Part shown: positions 1-7,132 of the stretch, piece by piece
How positions within the stretch are numbered: position 1 is the stretch's first letter
Layout: each line of letters begins with the position of its first letter
NCBI GenBank assembly: GCA_964599885.1
Contig: CAZRHH010000029.1
Location: forward strand, 1-33,389
DNA length: 33,389 nucleotides
Reading direction: 5' to 3'
Source of the DNA: CAZRHH01 sp964599885
GTDB taxonomy: Bacteria; Chloroflexota; Dehalococcoidia; DSTF01; JACRBR01
The notes under the pieces: model-generated
The model's database searches: none
What the model saw: only the letters and a program-made list of their open reading frames with translations
Told to the model about the DNA's origin: nothing
Position numbers and translations under genes: made by a program

Positions 1-255
1 TCGCGCGCGCTGCCGATGTCGGCGCCGGCAACGTTGCCTACCGCGATTGGGCGTTCGCTTCACAGACCTGGGCATCTGTCGCGCAATGGAACATGTGGGC
101 GCCCGGCAAAACCTTCAACGGGGGATGCTGATCGTGTTAACGCGCGTTGTGCGTTTCACGGCAACTCAAAGATGGAGGCTGGAGACTGGTCGAAATCTTC
201 CAGCTTCTAGCTTCCACCCTCCAGTACTCGTGAAACGCACCGCTCGACGGCTCGG
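1..255. other. gene-free left edge
   Basis: No credible coding region lies here. The open frames that cross it run antisense to or out of frame with the aldo/keto reductase, have no ribosome binding site and no recognisable motif. The only clear structure is the inverted-repeat element at 149-240, listed separately. Confidence 0.6.
149..240. repeat. 92-bp element with 12-bp terminal inverted repeats and heptamer core
   Basis: GTGCGTTTCACG at 149-160 is matched perfectly by CGTGAAACGCAC at 229-240. Between them lie two heptamers (GGAGGCT, GGAGACT, 174-187) and then four related heptamers in the opposite sense (ATCTTCC, AGCTTCT, AGCTTCC, ACCCTCC, 195-222), so the inside can also fold back on itself. 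It sits just past the stop codon of the aldo/keto reductase. I see no target-site duplication. Confidence 0.7.
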
Positions 256-1266
256 CTACCGGTACCCCTCAAGCACCGCCCGCCGCGGCATCGACCACCA
301 GATCGCGTCGATCGCGTCGCGCGTCGCACCGTCATCGAGATCGAGCTGCGCCGCTTCAAACGCGGCATCGAGCTGCGACGGGCTGCTGGCGCCCACGATC
401 GCTGACGTGACGCCCGGCTGCGCGATCACCCACGCGATCGCCAGCGACGCCATCGACACGCCGCGCGCATCGGCCACGGCACGCAGCTTCTCCGCCGCAT
501 CGAACTGCGCGTCCTGCCAGTAGCGGCGCTGGTACATCCGTCCTGCGCCGCCGAGCGTGAAGCGCGTGCCCTCCTGCGGATCATCGCCCTTCGTGTACTT
601 GCCGGAAAGGAAGCCGCCGGCAAGCGGGTTATACACCAGCACGCCGAGTCCTTCGCTGCGACAAAGCGGTAGCAGTTCCGTCTCGATCTCCCGGTACAGC
701 AGGTTGTAGCGCGGCTGCACGGTCTCGTAGCGAGTAACGCCGAGCCGCTCACTCGCCGCCAGCGCTTGGCCTAGCCGCCACCCCGGATAGTTCGAGCAGC
801 CGGCGTAGCGCACTTTGCCGGCGCGGATCAGATCGTCGAGCGCGCGCATCGTCTCGTCGATCGGCGTGTTCGGGTCGAACCAATGCACCTGGTACAGATC
901 GATCACGTCGGTGCCGAGGCGGCGCAGGCTGTCCTCGCAGGCGCGGATGATGTGATGACGCGATAGCCCCGTGTCGTTCGGGCTCGGCCCCATCGCACCC
1001 GCACACTTCGTCGCGACGATCAGCCGGTCGCGGTTGCCGCGCTCGCGCATCCAGCGCCCGATCACCTCCTCCGTACGCCCGACCGTCTCCAGCGACCCGC
1101 CGAGCGGATATACGTCCGCCGTATCGAGAAAGTCGATCCCGCCATCGACCGCGCGGTCGAGAATCGCAAACGACGTCGCTTCATCGCACTGCACGCCAAA
1201 CGTCATCGTGCCAAGACACAGCGGCGGCACCTGCAATCCAGTACTGCCAAGTCGTCGCGTCTCCAT
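256..1266 (-). CDS. aldo/keto reductase
   Basis: Probable NADPH-dependent cytosolic oxidoreductase of the AKR superfamily, 336 residues from the chosen start. The N-terminus METRRLGSTGLQVPPLCLG is typical of the family. The catalytic tetrad is visible as Asp in DTADVY, the Tyr of the same motif, Lys in VATKC and His in QVHWFDP. The C-terminal half carries the cofactor-binding SAIVGASSPSQL segment. The start is the ATG at 1264-1266, preceded by an AAGGGA-type ribosome binding site; an upstream in-frame extension to 1380 reads through a palindromic repeat and is unlikely to be coding. It is transcribed away from the DinB genes. The substrate cannot be told from sequence; the nearest type is the ion-channel beta subunit/YhdN-like group. 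Confidence 0.9.
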   Translation of the reverse strand: METRRLGSTGLQVPPLCLGTMTFGVQCDEATSFAILDRAVDGGIDFLDTADVYPLGGSLETVGRTEEVIGRWMRERGNRDRLIVATKCAGAMGPSPNDTGLSRHHIIRACEDSLRRLGTDVIDLYQVHWFDPNTPIDETMRALDDLIRAGKVRYAGCSNYPGWRLGQALAASERLGVTRYETVQPRYNLLYREIETELLPLCRSEGLGVLVYNPLAGGFLSGKYTKGDDPQEGTRFTLGGAGRMYQRRYWQDAQFDAAEKLRAVADARGVSMASLAIAWVIAQPGVTSAIVGASSPSQLDAAFEAAQLDLDDGATRDAIDAIWWSMPRRAVLEGYR

Positions 1267-1313
1267 GCGTAACGTCCCTTTCGATTCCCGTTCGTGTGTC
1301 ACGAAACACGGAT

Positions 1314-1337
1314 GTAGCTGCGGAGCTTTAGCTCCGC
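1314..1337. repeat. dispersed palindrome, copy 1
   Basis: GTAGC at 1314-1318 is followed by a perfect stem, GCGGAGC (1320-1326) TTTA GCTCCGC (1331-1337). It lies in the divergent gap between the aldo/keto reductase and the first DinB-like gene and belongs to the six-copy family also seen at 5260, 6996, 10126, 24189 and 24275. Confidence 0.75.
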
Positions 1338-1425
1338 CCCGCGCGTGGTTCCGCGCCTCCACCCCGGATGCGCTATCCATGCCGTAGGATATGCAATACC
1401 CGCGCTAACCGGATCGGAGATCGTC

Positions 1426-1884
1426 ATGCAACGAACATTCGTGCCGCTCAACATCGCATCGTACTGGGATGCCGTGCAGAACGACCTGCTCGCAATCGTC
1501 GACCTGATCCCGAACGGACAGATGGACTACTCACCTAAGCCCACGCTCTGGAACTTCCGCGGCCTGCTCCTCCATATCACCGCCTCCCGTGAAGGATGGC
1601 TCGGCGGCATTGGCGACGGTGCCGAGAACATCGATGTCTGGAGAACGGTGCGTTCCAACGATGAGATTAAGTCGGCGCTTGAGCGGACATACCGGCGCTT
1701 GCAAGCGTTTCTCTCGAACGCCGCGCAACTCGACGCGCGGTACGACACCAACGAATCCGGCGAGACGTCAGATGGGCACTGGGTCGCGTTCCACATGCTC
1801 GAACACGATATCCACCACCGCGCCGATATGCTGCACTATCTCGCCATGCTAGACGTCGACTGCTCATCAATGAGCTTCCAGTAA
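1426..1884 (+). CDS. DinB/YfiT-like metal-binding protein (tandem copy 1)
   Basis: A 152-residue protein of the DinB/YfiT four-helix-bundle superfamily. Members bind a divalent metal through three histidines and act in thiol-dependent transfer or detoxification, or have unknown roles. The likely ligands are His50 in the GLLLH segment and His127 and His131 in LEHDIHHRA. The start ATG at 1426 follows CGGAG; a longer frame from 1345 has no ribosome binding site and passes close to the upstream repeat. The next gene is a clear paralogue 37 bases downstream, and a TraB/GumN-like gene follows, so the three are probably co-transcribed. It could equally be annotated as a DUF664 or mycothiol-transferase-like protein; the specific reaction is unknown. 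Confidence 0.8.
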   Translation: MQRTFVPLNIASYWDAVQNDLLAIVDLIPNGQMDYSPKPTLWNFRGLLLHITASREGWLGGIGDGAENIDVWRTVRSNDEIKSALERTYRRLQAFLSNAAQLDARYDTNESGETSDGHWVAFHMLEHDIHHRADMLHYLAMLDVDCSSMSFQ

Positions 1885-1921
1885 GCGATAGTCCACCCCC
1901 CCGAGCGGATCGGAGATCATC

Positions 1922-2377
1922 ATGCAACAGACATTCGTGCCGCTCAACATCGCATCGTATTGGGACGCCGTGCAGAACGACCTCCTCGCGATCGTCGACC
2001 TGATTCCGGAAGGCCAGATGGGCTACTCACCGATACCCGAGATGTGGAACTTCCAGGGGCTCCTGCTACACGTGGCCGACGCTCGTGAGGGCTGGCTCAG
2101 CGAGGACATCGGCGACGGCAACGAGGACATCGACATCTGGAAAAACGTGCGCTCACGTGACGAGATCAGATCCGCGCTCGAACAGACGTACCGGCGGCTC
2201 CAGGCATTTCTCTCAAACCAGTCGCAGCTCGACGCGCAGTACAAGAGCGAGTGGCGCGACTTCGACGGTCACTGGGTCGCGTTCCACTTGCTCGAACACG
2301 ACATCCACCACCGCGCCCACATGCTCCACTACCTCGCCATGCTCGATGTCGACTGCTCATCGATGAGTTTCCAGTAG
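1922..2377 (+). CDS. DinB/YfiT-like metal-binding protein (tandem copy 2)
   Basis: A 151-residue paralogue of the preceding gene. The first 29 residues differ at only one position, and the last 20 are identical except for the Asp to His change in HHRAHML. The metal-binding histidines are kept (GLLLH and LEHDIHHR). Differences cluster in the middle, around SEDIGDGNEDIDIW and the loop before DGHWVAFH, which may mean a different substrate pocket. The start ATG at 1922 follows the same CGGAG leader as copy 1. The TraB/GumN-like gene begins 10 bases after its stop, indicating one transcript. The function is unknown beyond the superfamily. Confidence 0.8.
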   Translation: MQQTFVPLNIASYWDAVQNDLLAIVDLIPEGQMGYSPIPEMWNFQGLLLHVADAREGWLSEDIGDGNEDIDIWKNVRSRDEIRSALEQTYRRLQAFLSNQSQLDAQYKSEWRDFDGHWVAFHLLEHDIHHRAHMLHYLAMLDVDCSSMSFQ

Positions 2378-2387
2378 AGGACGCCTT

Positions 2388-3179
2388 ATGGACGGACCGC
2401 CACTCTGGCTCGTGGAACGAAACGGCACAACCGTCCGCATCTTCGGCCACGGTCTGCCGCTCGCCGAGCCCTGGTCTTCGCCCGAGATCGAGACGATGGT
2501 CGCCGGCAGCGACGTGTTCTGGACCGAGATCCCGAAGATCGGCGACGACGCGCAGGCGCTTGCCATCAAGTACGGCTTCGACGCCGATGCGCCACTCGCG
2601 TCATGGCTATCGCCCCACGATCTCGCGCGCGCTGAAGCCGCGGCGATAGCGGCTGGTGCGGACCCGCAACTGCTCGCCCGCGTCCGCCCCTGGCTCGCCG
2701 CACAAATGCTCCCCATGGCTGCGCAATCGCTCGCCGGGCTGCACGGCGAGTACGCCGTGGAAGAGCGTCTCACCGCGATCGCGGAACGGGCCGGCGTGCC
2801 AGTCCACAGCGAGTTCCCGACGATCGAGGCGCTGTTTGTCGCGTTCTCAAGCTGGCCGCGTGACATCGAGATCGAGCGCCTGCTCTCCGCGATCGACGAC
2901 GTGGAAGCAGGCATCGAAGCGCTCAAACGTAAGTCACGAGCGTGGCTCGAGCGCGACGAACAGTTCAGCATCGCGATAGATAACGACTTCCGCCGCAAGT
3001 ACCCGAAGCTCTACGAACACCTCGTCATCCGCCGCAACGAAGCATGGGTCCCCCGCATCCGCGACATGCTCGACGAGCGCACCAGGGCCTTCATCGTCGT
3101 CGGCGAAGCCCACCTCATCGGCCCCTACGCAATCCCCGTGCTGCTGGATCGCGCCGGCATCACCGCTCGCCACGCGTGA
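2388..3179 (+). CDS. TraB/GumN-like protein
   Basis: A 263-residue protein matching the TraB/GumN (TIKI-like) family, whose studied members are metal-dependent proteases or pheromone-shutdown proteins. Family hallmarks are the N-terminal WLVERNGTTVRIFGHGLPL strand-and-GxG region (about residues 7-25), the conserved glutamate-rich middle (SEFPTIEALF) and the C-terminal VVGEAHLIGPYAIP segment (about 244-257), equivalent to the GxxHxxG signature. There is no signal peptide or membrane anchor, unlike many GumN proteins, so it is probably cytosolic. It lies 10 bases after the second DinB-like gene. Its substrate is unknown; the family assignment rests mainly on the two end motifs. Confidence 0.75.
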   Translation: MDGPPLWLVERNGTTVRIFGHGLPLAEPWSSPEIETMVAGSDVFWTEIPKIGDDAQALAIKYGFDADAPLASWLSPHDLARAEAAAIAAGADPQLLARVRPWLAAQMLPMAAQSLAGLHGEYAVEERLTAIAERAGVPVHSEFPTIEALFVAFSSWPRDIEIERLLSAIDDVEAGIEALKRKSRAWLERDEQFSIAIDNDFRRKYPKLYEHLVIRRNEAWVPRIRDMLDERTRAFIVVGEAHLIGPYAIPVLLDRAGITARHA

Positions 3180-3232
3180 TGGTGCCCCCCGAACCGAGGG
3201 ATAGGCGTTATCCGGCGATCCCCATCCCCTAA

Positions 3233-3250
3233 ATCTGTGACATCTGTGGA
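3233..3250. repeat. nonamer array ATCTGTGAC, two units
   Basis: ATCTGTGAC (3233-3241) is followed directly by ATCTGTGGA (3242-3250), four bases before the end of the minus-strand gene. A three-unit array with the same final unit sits at 10301-10327, also just past a minus-strand gene. Confidence 0.7.
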
Positions 3251-3254
3251 AAAG

Positions 3255-4037
3255 CTACAGCCGCCGCGTACCCACAACCGCCGGCTGCGCTGGATCGATC
3301 ACGTAGCGCACGACCGGCATGCCGGATTCGCACTCCGTGAACGTCGCCGCCACCGGCCACGCCGGATCGATGCCTTCGGCGCGCCACGCCGCGCGATCGA
3401 ACGTCGCGATCTGCGGCCGGCCGCGTTCGGCACGATGAAACGTGTACGCCGGGTCGACCTGCACGAGCACCGGCTTGGCGCCTTCGGCCCCACCGGCGGA
3501 GCCGTCAGAGGGTGGCGACAACGCGAGATTCATCGTCGCGACGTACTGGACGTCCGATCCCGAGATCGGCTCCGGATCGAGCAGCGACGCGCGCAATATC
3601 TCCGCGCCGTCGCGCGCAACCGACGCCTCGATGCGATCGTGAAAGCGCCGCACTCGCACGTCCGCCGGATGGCAGTCGGACCCCCAACCGGCGGCAAGCG
3701 CCTCGCACGCCGCTGCCGAATCGCTGTATGCGCGCAGCAGGAACCCACGCGGCAACGCCGATGCGCGGCATCCCGCGCGCACCTGCGCCAGCGTGAATGG
3801 CCCGAACGGACTCTCCGGATACGTCGCAATGCTGAAGAACACGATCGGCGGGATCGTCGGATGCAGCGCCTTCGGCAACAGTTCGAGCACGCGGCCGTCG
3901 TTCCCGGACGTGTTGATCTCGAACGTCAGGTGCAGCATCTCGACGTGTTCGCTGCTCCACGCTTCGGTGGCGTAGCGCGTCACGCGCGGCAGATCGGCGA
4001 CAAGCGGCGCGATGTCGAGCGTGCCGGAGAGCGGCAT
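3255..4037 (-). CDS. acetoacetate-decarboxylase-like protein lacking the Schiff-base lysine
   Basis: A 260-residue protein with the layout of the acetoacetate decarboxylase superfamily: PPIVFFSIATYPESPFGPF (about 64-82), a GFLLRAYSDS strand, and the segment GWGSDCHPADVRVRRFHDRI (about 116-135), which aligns with the family's catalytic-lysine region. The two lysines that form the Schiff base in true decarboxylases are replaced by Ser/Asp/Cys; the whole protein has only two lysines, at other places. It is therefore probably not a classical decarboxylase and may bind or dehydrate a small ligand. Its ATG overlaps the stop of the upstream monooxygenase gene by one base (TGATG), implying translational coupling and a shared pathway. 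Confidence 0.65.
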   Translation of the reverse strand: MPLSGTLDIAPLVADLPRVTRYATEAWSSEHVEMLHLTFEINTSGNDGRVLELLPKALHPTIPPIVFFSIATYPESPFGPFTLAQVRAGCRASALPRGFLLRAYSDSAAACEALAAGWGSDCHPADVRVRRFHDRIEASVARDGAEILRASLLDPEPISGSDVQYVATMNLALSPPSDGSAGGAEGAKPVLVQVDPAYTFHRAERGRPQIATFDRAAWRAEGIDPAWPVAATFTECESGMPVVRYVIDPAQPAVVGTRRL

Positions 4038-5158
4038 CAGTCCGCGCCCGCGGCGGGCACGGCCGCAGCTTCGGCGAGGCGTTCGCCGCTGAACGTTGGC
4101 ATTACTTCGCTGGCGAACAGGCGCAGGCTATCGAGTACTTCCTGCTGCGGCACCGTCTCCATCGCGTTCAGCAGAAAGTTGATCCGGTCGACGCCAACCG
4201 CCTCCCACTGCTTCACCGTCTCGATGATCCGCGCCGGGTCGCCGATACAGATGCCTTCCGGCACTTTCGGCGCCACGTCCGGCCCCGCCGCCTCCGGTCG
4301 CAGCTGCGGCAGCAGCCCCAGCGACTGGTACGAGCGCGACGGATACGCCTCACGCGCCGAAAGCAGTTGTCCTGCGAGATAGCCGAACGTACCCGAGAGC
4401 CGCATGCCCGTCTTCGTGCCGGTCTCGTCGTCGGGATGACAAAAGAGAAAGTTGACCGTGTTCACCTGCTCGTTCACGAACTTGCCGACCGGCTCGCACG
4501 AACGGATGATCCGGCGATAGGTACCGATCTTCTCCTCTTGCTCAGCGAAGCCACCGAACGTCAGCCCGAGACTCCCGAGCCCGCGCTCCGCCGCGTCGAT
4601 CTCCGTGCCCGGGCTGGTCACGGCGACCCACATCGGCGGGTGCGGCTGCTGGTACGGCTTCGGCAGGATCGCCCGCGACGGCATCGAGAACGCCTCGCCG
4701 TCGTGGCTATAGCGCTCTTGCGTCCACATTTTCGGCAGCTCGCGGACGATCTCGTCCCACGTCTTCTTCGTGTCGTCGGGGTTGGCGCGGAAGCCCGCCA
4801 GCTCCGTCCACGTCGCCGAGCGCCCCGTCCCCATCTCCAGCCGGCCGCCCGACAGGATGTCGAGCACCGCCGCGCGTTCGGCGATCCGCACCGGATGATT
4901 GAACTGCGGCACGCAGACGACGATGCCGTGACCGACGCGGATGCGCTTCGTCTGCATCGCACACGCCGTCAGAAAGATCTCCGGCGCCGACGAATGGGAG
5001 TACTCCTCTAGAAAGTGATGCTCGACGCACCACACCTGGTCGAACCCCAGTTCGTCGGCGAGGCGCACCTGCTCGAGCGCGCGCTCGTACACCGTACGTT
5101 CGGACTCACGATCCCACGGCCTCGGGACGGACAGCTCGTAAAAGATTCCGAATTTCAT
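4037..5158 (-). CDS. luciferase-like flavin-dependent monooxygenase
   Basis: A 373-residue LLM-class oxidoreductase with the bacterial luciferase TIM-barrel fold. The N-terminus MKFGIFYELSVPRPWD, the EHHFLEEYSHSSAPEIFL segment (about 51-69) and ILSGGRLEMGTGRS (about 103-116) are characteristic; these regions contact FMN or F420. The start ATG at 5156-5158 has a strong GGAGGT site six bases upstream; the in-frame extension to 5185 lacks one. It is the first gene of a two-gene unit with the acetoacetate-decarboxylase-like protein. Members oxidise aldehydes, alkanes or xenobiotics. The substrate and the choice of cofactor are not decidable from sequence. Confidence 0.88.
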   Translation of the reverse strand: MKFGIFYELSVPRPWDRESERTVYERALEQVRLADELGFDQVWCVEHHFLEEYSHSSAPEIFLTACAMQTKRIRVGHGIVVCVPQFNHPVRIAERAAVLDILSGGRLEMGTGRSATWTELAGFRANPDDTKKTWDEIVRELPKMWTQERYSHDGEAFSMPSRAILPKPYQQPHPPMWVAVTSPGTEIDAAERGLGSLGLTFGGFAEQEEKIGTYRRIIRSCEPVGKFVNEQVNTVNFLFCHPDDETGTKTGMRLSGTFGYLAGQLLSAREAYPSRSYQSLGLLPQLRPEAAGPDVAPKVPEGICIGDPARIIETVKQWEAVGVDRINFLLNAMETVPQQEVLDSLRLFASEVMPTFSGERLAEAAAVPAAGAD

Positions 5159-5259
5159 GCTGGCACCTCCCGCGCGGAAGCTCACGCTACCAGTTGGCCG
5201 GTGCCGGAGCCAAGCGACGTGCTACGCCGCCGGCTTGGTTTAATTCGGGCGCGTCCCTC

Positions 5260-5282
5260 GTAGCGGAGGAGCTTTAGCTCCG
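5260..5282. repeat. dispersed palindrome, copy 2
   Basis: GTAGC (5260-5264) is followed by GGAGC TTTA GCTCC (5268-5281). It lies between the monooxygenase start and the 3' end of the anti-sigma gene. The stem matches copy 1 but the flanks differ. Confidence 0.75.
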
Positions 5283-5406
5283 TCATCCGCTGAGCCGCCA
5301 ACCAGGAGAACGGCGAAGCGGACTCGCGTTTGCGACTATTGCTCGCGTCCTGAGTTCGTTTTACGAGACACCAGACGTCGATGTAAGCGCCGCGCACGAC
5401 GTCCAA

Positions 5407-6255
5407 CTACGACCGCGCGCTCTGCATCACCATCGCGCCCGTCCGCGTTTCGCCGTTGCCGATCGGCTCCGCCGTGACGGCAAAGCCGATGAACGCGCCG
5501 AGGCCGGCCGCTTCGTCACCCCACGGGCGGCGCATCAGCAGCCGGCCATGCCCGGTGTCGTCGACGCTGAACGAACCACCATCGACCCAGCGGCCGTCGT
5601 AGATCAGCCACATCCGGTACTCCGTGCCGGCAACCGGCGGCGGCAGATTATCGACGATAAACGCGCCGCGCGTCTTCGTCGTGCTCCACAGGCAACGTCC
5701 GGTCGCGGATGGCGCCGCCCCGGTCCCGAATAGATCCGTCCGCACAACGTCGGGCTCCATCACAACGTCCAGCACGGCATCCTGCGTTTGCACGTCAGTG
5801 GCGAGCGCGGTCGTCACCGCCGATGCCGCCAGCAGCTCGTTCCGCGCCGATGCGATGTCTTCCGATTGCACCGTCGCGCTCGCGCCGAGCGCCGAGAAGT
5901 CGCCTTCGAGATCGTTGACGCGCGTCTGGGCGAACGTCCCCCACACCGTCGCGCCGATGCCCAGCACGAGCGACGCCGCAACAGCCGCCGGCCAGCGGCG
6001 CGGCACGCGGCCCGTGCGCAGTTCCGCCAGCACCGCAGCCGATGCCATGACGCGTGACTTCAGCGCCGCGCTGCTGCTCACAAGCGGCACCGCCAGCGCC
6101 AGCAAAGCGGCATCATCAGACGCTTCTGTCATCAGCCGCGAACATTCCGCGCATCCCGAAACGTGCGCCGAAAACGCGCGCGCGTCATCGACGTCGAGCG
6201 CGCCCAGCGCCGCCGCGTCGATGTGTTCGCGTGCCGTCTCGTGATCCATCCGCAT
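5407..6255 (-). CDS. anti-sigma factor, zinc-binding N-terminus with RskA-like C-terminal domain
   Basis: A 282-residue membrane anti-sigma factor. The N-terminal zinc anti-sigma motif is present: His11 and then HVSGCAEC (His31, Cys35, Cys38). A single membrane segment at about residues 88-108 (WPAAVAASLVLGIGATVWG) leads to a coiled region and a C-terminal anti-sigma-K (RskA) domain recognisable by GTEYRMWLIYDGRWVDGGSF (about 209-228). It should hold the adjacent sigma factor inactive in the cytoplasm until an envelope signal. The ATG at 6255 begins 7 bases after the sigma stop; a second ATG at 6249 is equally possible. Many members have a C-terminal extracytoplasmic sensor of this size. Confidence 0.88.
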   Translation of the reverse strand: MRMDHETAREHIDAAALGALDVDDARAFSAHVSGCAECSRLMTEASDDAALLALAVPLVSSSAALKSRVMASAAVLAELRTGRVPRRWPAAVAASLVLGIGATVWGTFAQTRVNDLEGDFSALGASATVQSEDIASARNELLAASAVTTALATDVQTQDAVLDVVMEPDVVRTDLFGTGAAPSATGRCLWSTTKTRGAFIVDNLPPPVAGTEYRMWLIYDGRWVDGGSFSVDDTGHGRLLMRRPWGDEAAGLGAFIGFAVTAEPIGNGETRTGAMVMQSARS

Positions 6256-6262
6256 CAGTCCA

Positions 6263-6856
6263 TCATCCCAGGTGATCCAATGCGCGCCGCTCCTGTAGCG
6301 CGCCTCGCATCTTCTGCATGCCCAGCCGTATTCTCGTTTTCACCGTGCCCAGCGGCTGACCGAGTTTGTTCGCAATCTCCTGCTGCGTCAGCCCGCCGAA
6401 ATACGCCAACTGGATCGCCAGCTTCTGCTCCGGCGGCAGCACTTCGAGCGCCTTGCGCACCGCCGCGCGCTCGTCCGAAAGCACCGTGGCCAGCGCCGGA
6501 TCGTCGCGGCGATCCTCGCTCGGCAGTCCATCTTCCTCCTCCTCGCCCGGCGGCATCGCTTCGTGCCGCAACCGGCGCGACTGGCTGCGCCGCTGATCGA
6601 TCGACCGGTTGCGCGCCACGCTCAGCAGCCACGTGACAAACTTGCCGCGCTGCACGTCGAACAGATCCGGCCGGCGCCAGACGCGCATGAACACGTCCTG
6701 CGTCACGTCCTCGGCAACGTACGTGTCGCCGACGACGCGCAGCGACACGGAGTACACGAGGTCGCCGTACCGGTCGTACAGCGCCTCGAACGCGCCCAGA
6801 TCGCGGCTCCCAAGCCGATCCATCAACTCGTCATCGCGCAGAGCCGTGTAATCCAA
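6263..6856 (-). CDS. ECF-family RNA polymerase sigma factor
   Basis: A 197-residue ECF sigma factor. Region 2 is seen in FEALYDRYGDLVYSVSLRVV and AEDVTQDVFMRVWRRP, with FVTWLLSVARNRSIDQRR (region 2.4). Region 4 is LPPEQKLAIQLAYFGGLTQQ followed by EIANKLGQPLGTVKTRIRLG. The linker is acidic (PPGEEEEDG). I chose the TTG at 6854-6856, giving LDYTALRDDELMDRLGSRD, because GGGGAG lies six bases upstream; the ATG twelve codons further in has no better site. It is the first gene of a sigma/anti-sigma pair. Its ribosome binding site is buried in an 8-bp hairpin, suggesting translational control. Confidence 0.92.
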   Translation of the reverse strand: MDYTALRDDELMDRLGSRDLGAFEALYDRYGDLVYSVSLRVVGDTYVAEDVTQDVFMRVWRRPDLFDVQRGKFVTWLLSVARNRSIDQRRSQSRRLRHEAMPPGEEEEDGLPSEDRRDDPALATVLSDERAAVRKALEVLPPEQKLAIQLAYFGGLTQQEIANKLGQPLGTVKTRIRLGMQKMRGALQERRALDHLG

Positions 6857-6862
6857 GCACCG

Positions 6863-6896
6863 CTCCCCGCTCCGGCGGGAAGGAGGCCGCGGCCTC
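6863..6896 (-). promoter_or_regulatory. hairpin over the sigma factor ribosome binding site
   Basis: On the minus-strand RNA, CUUCCCGC (6882-6875) pairs with GCGGGGAG (6870-6863) across a CGGA loop. The second arm is the ribosome binding site of the TTG start. Directly upstream is a perfect 14-base palindrome, GAGGCCGCGGCCTC (6883-6896). The pairing is seen directly; the control role is inferred. Confidence 0.5.
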
Positions 6897-6995
6897 ACCC
6901 CTGATACGTCCGGAGCCCTGTTCGGGTTTCTTGTTGGCGCTTCGATCTTACCGCAGGGGGAGGATCCTTGAGTAAACAGCCGAGGCAAAAGAAGC

Positions 6996-7018
6996 GTGGC
7001 GCGGGCTTTCAGCCCGCG
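6996..7018. repeat. dispersed palindrome, copy 3
   Basis: GTGGC (6996-7000) is followed by CGCGGGCT TTC AGCCCGCG (7000-7018). It is in the gap between the sigma gene and the 3' end of the universal stress protein gene. Confidence 0.75.
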
Positions 7019-7103
7019 GGGGCTGGGCGGGGTGTGGCGAACCGGGAGCATCGCAACGTGACAGACGTATATCGTCTCGGTCGCACGATGTTCACTCCGA
7101 TAT

Positions 7104-7132
7104 CCGTTCCAGGTTGTCAGGCTCCAGGTTCC
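7104..7132. repeat. heptamer array overlapping the end of the stress protein gene
   Basis: Units CCGTTCC, AGGTTGTC, AGGCTCC and AGGTTCC follow each other at 7104-7132. The stop codon (7117-7119) and the last few codons of the universal stress protein lie inside the array. Confidence 0.6.

Larger units (their letters stand above)
1411..2377 (+). repeat. tandem gene duplication with its leader
   Basis: Two head-to-tail units are offset by 496 bases. GGATCGGAGATC precedes both start codons (1411-1422 and 1907-1918), so the duplicated block includes the ribosome binding site as well as the gene. The encoded proteins share most residues, with long identical stretches at both ends. Confidence 0.85.

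Noticed and set aside
3237..4382. 381-codon plus-strand frame over the decarboxylase-like gene
   Set aside because: Arg-rich shadow of two well-supported minus-strand genes, with no ribosome binding site.
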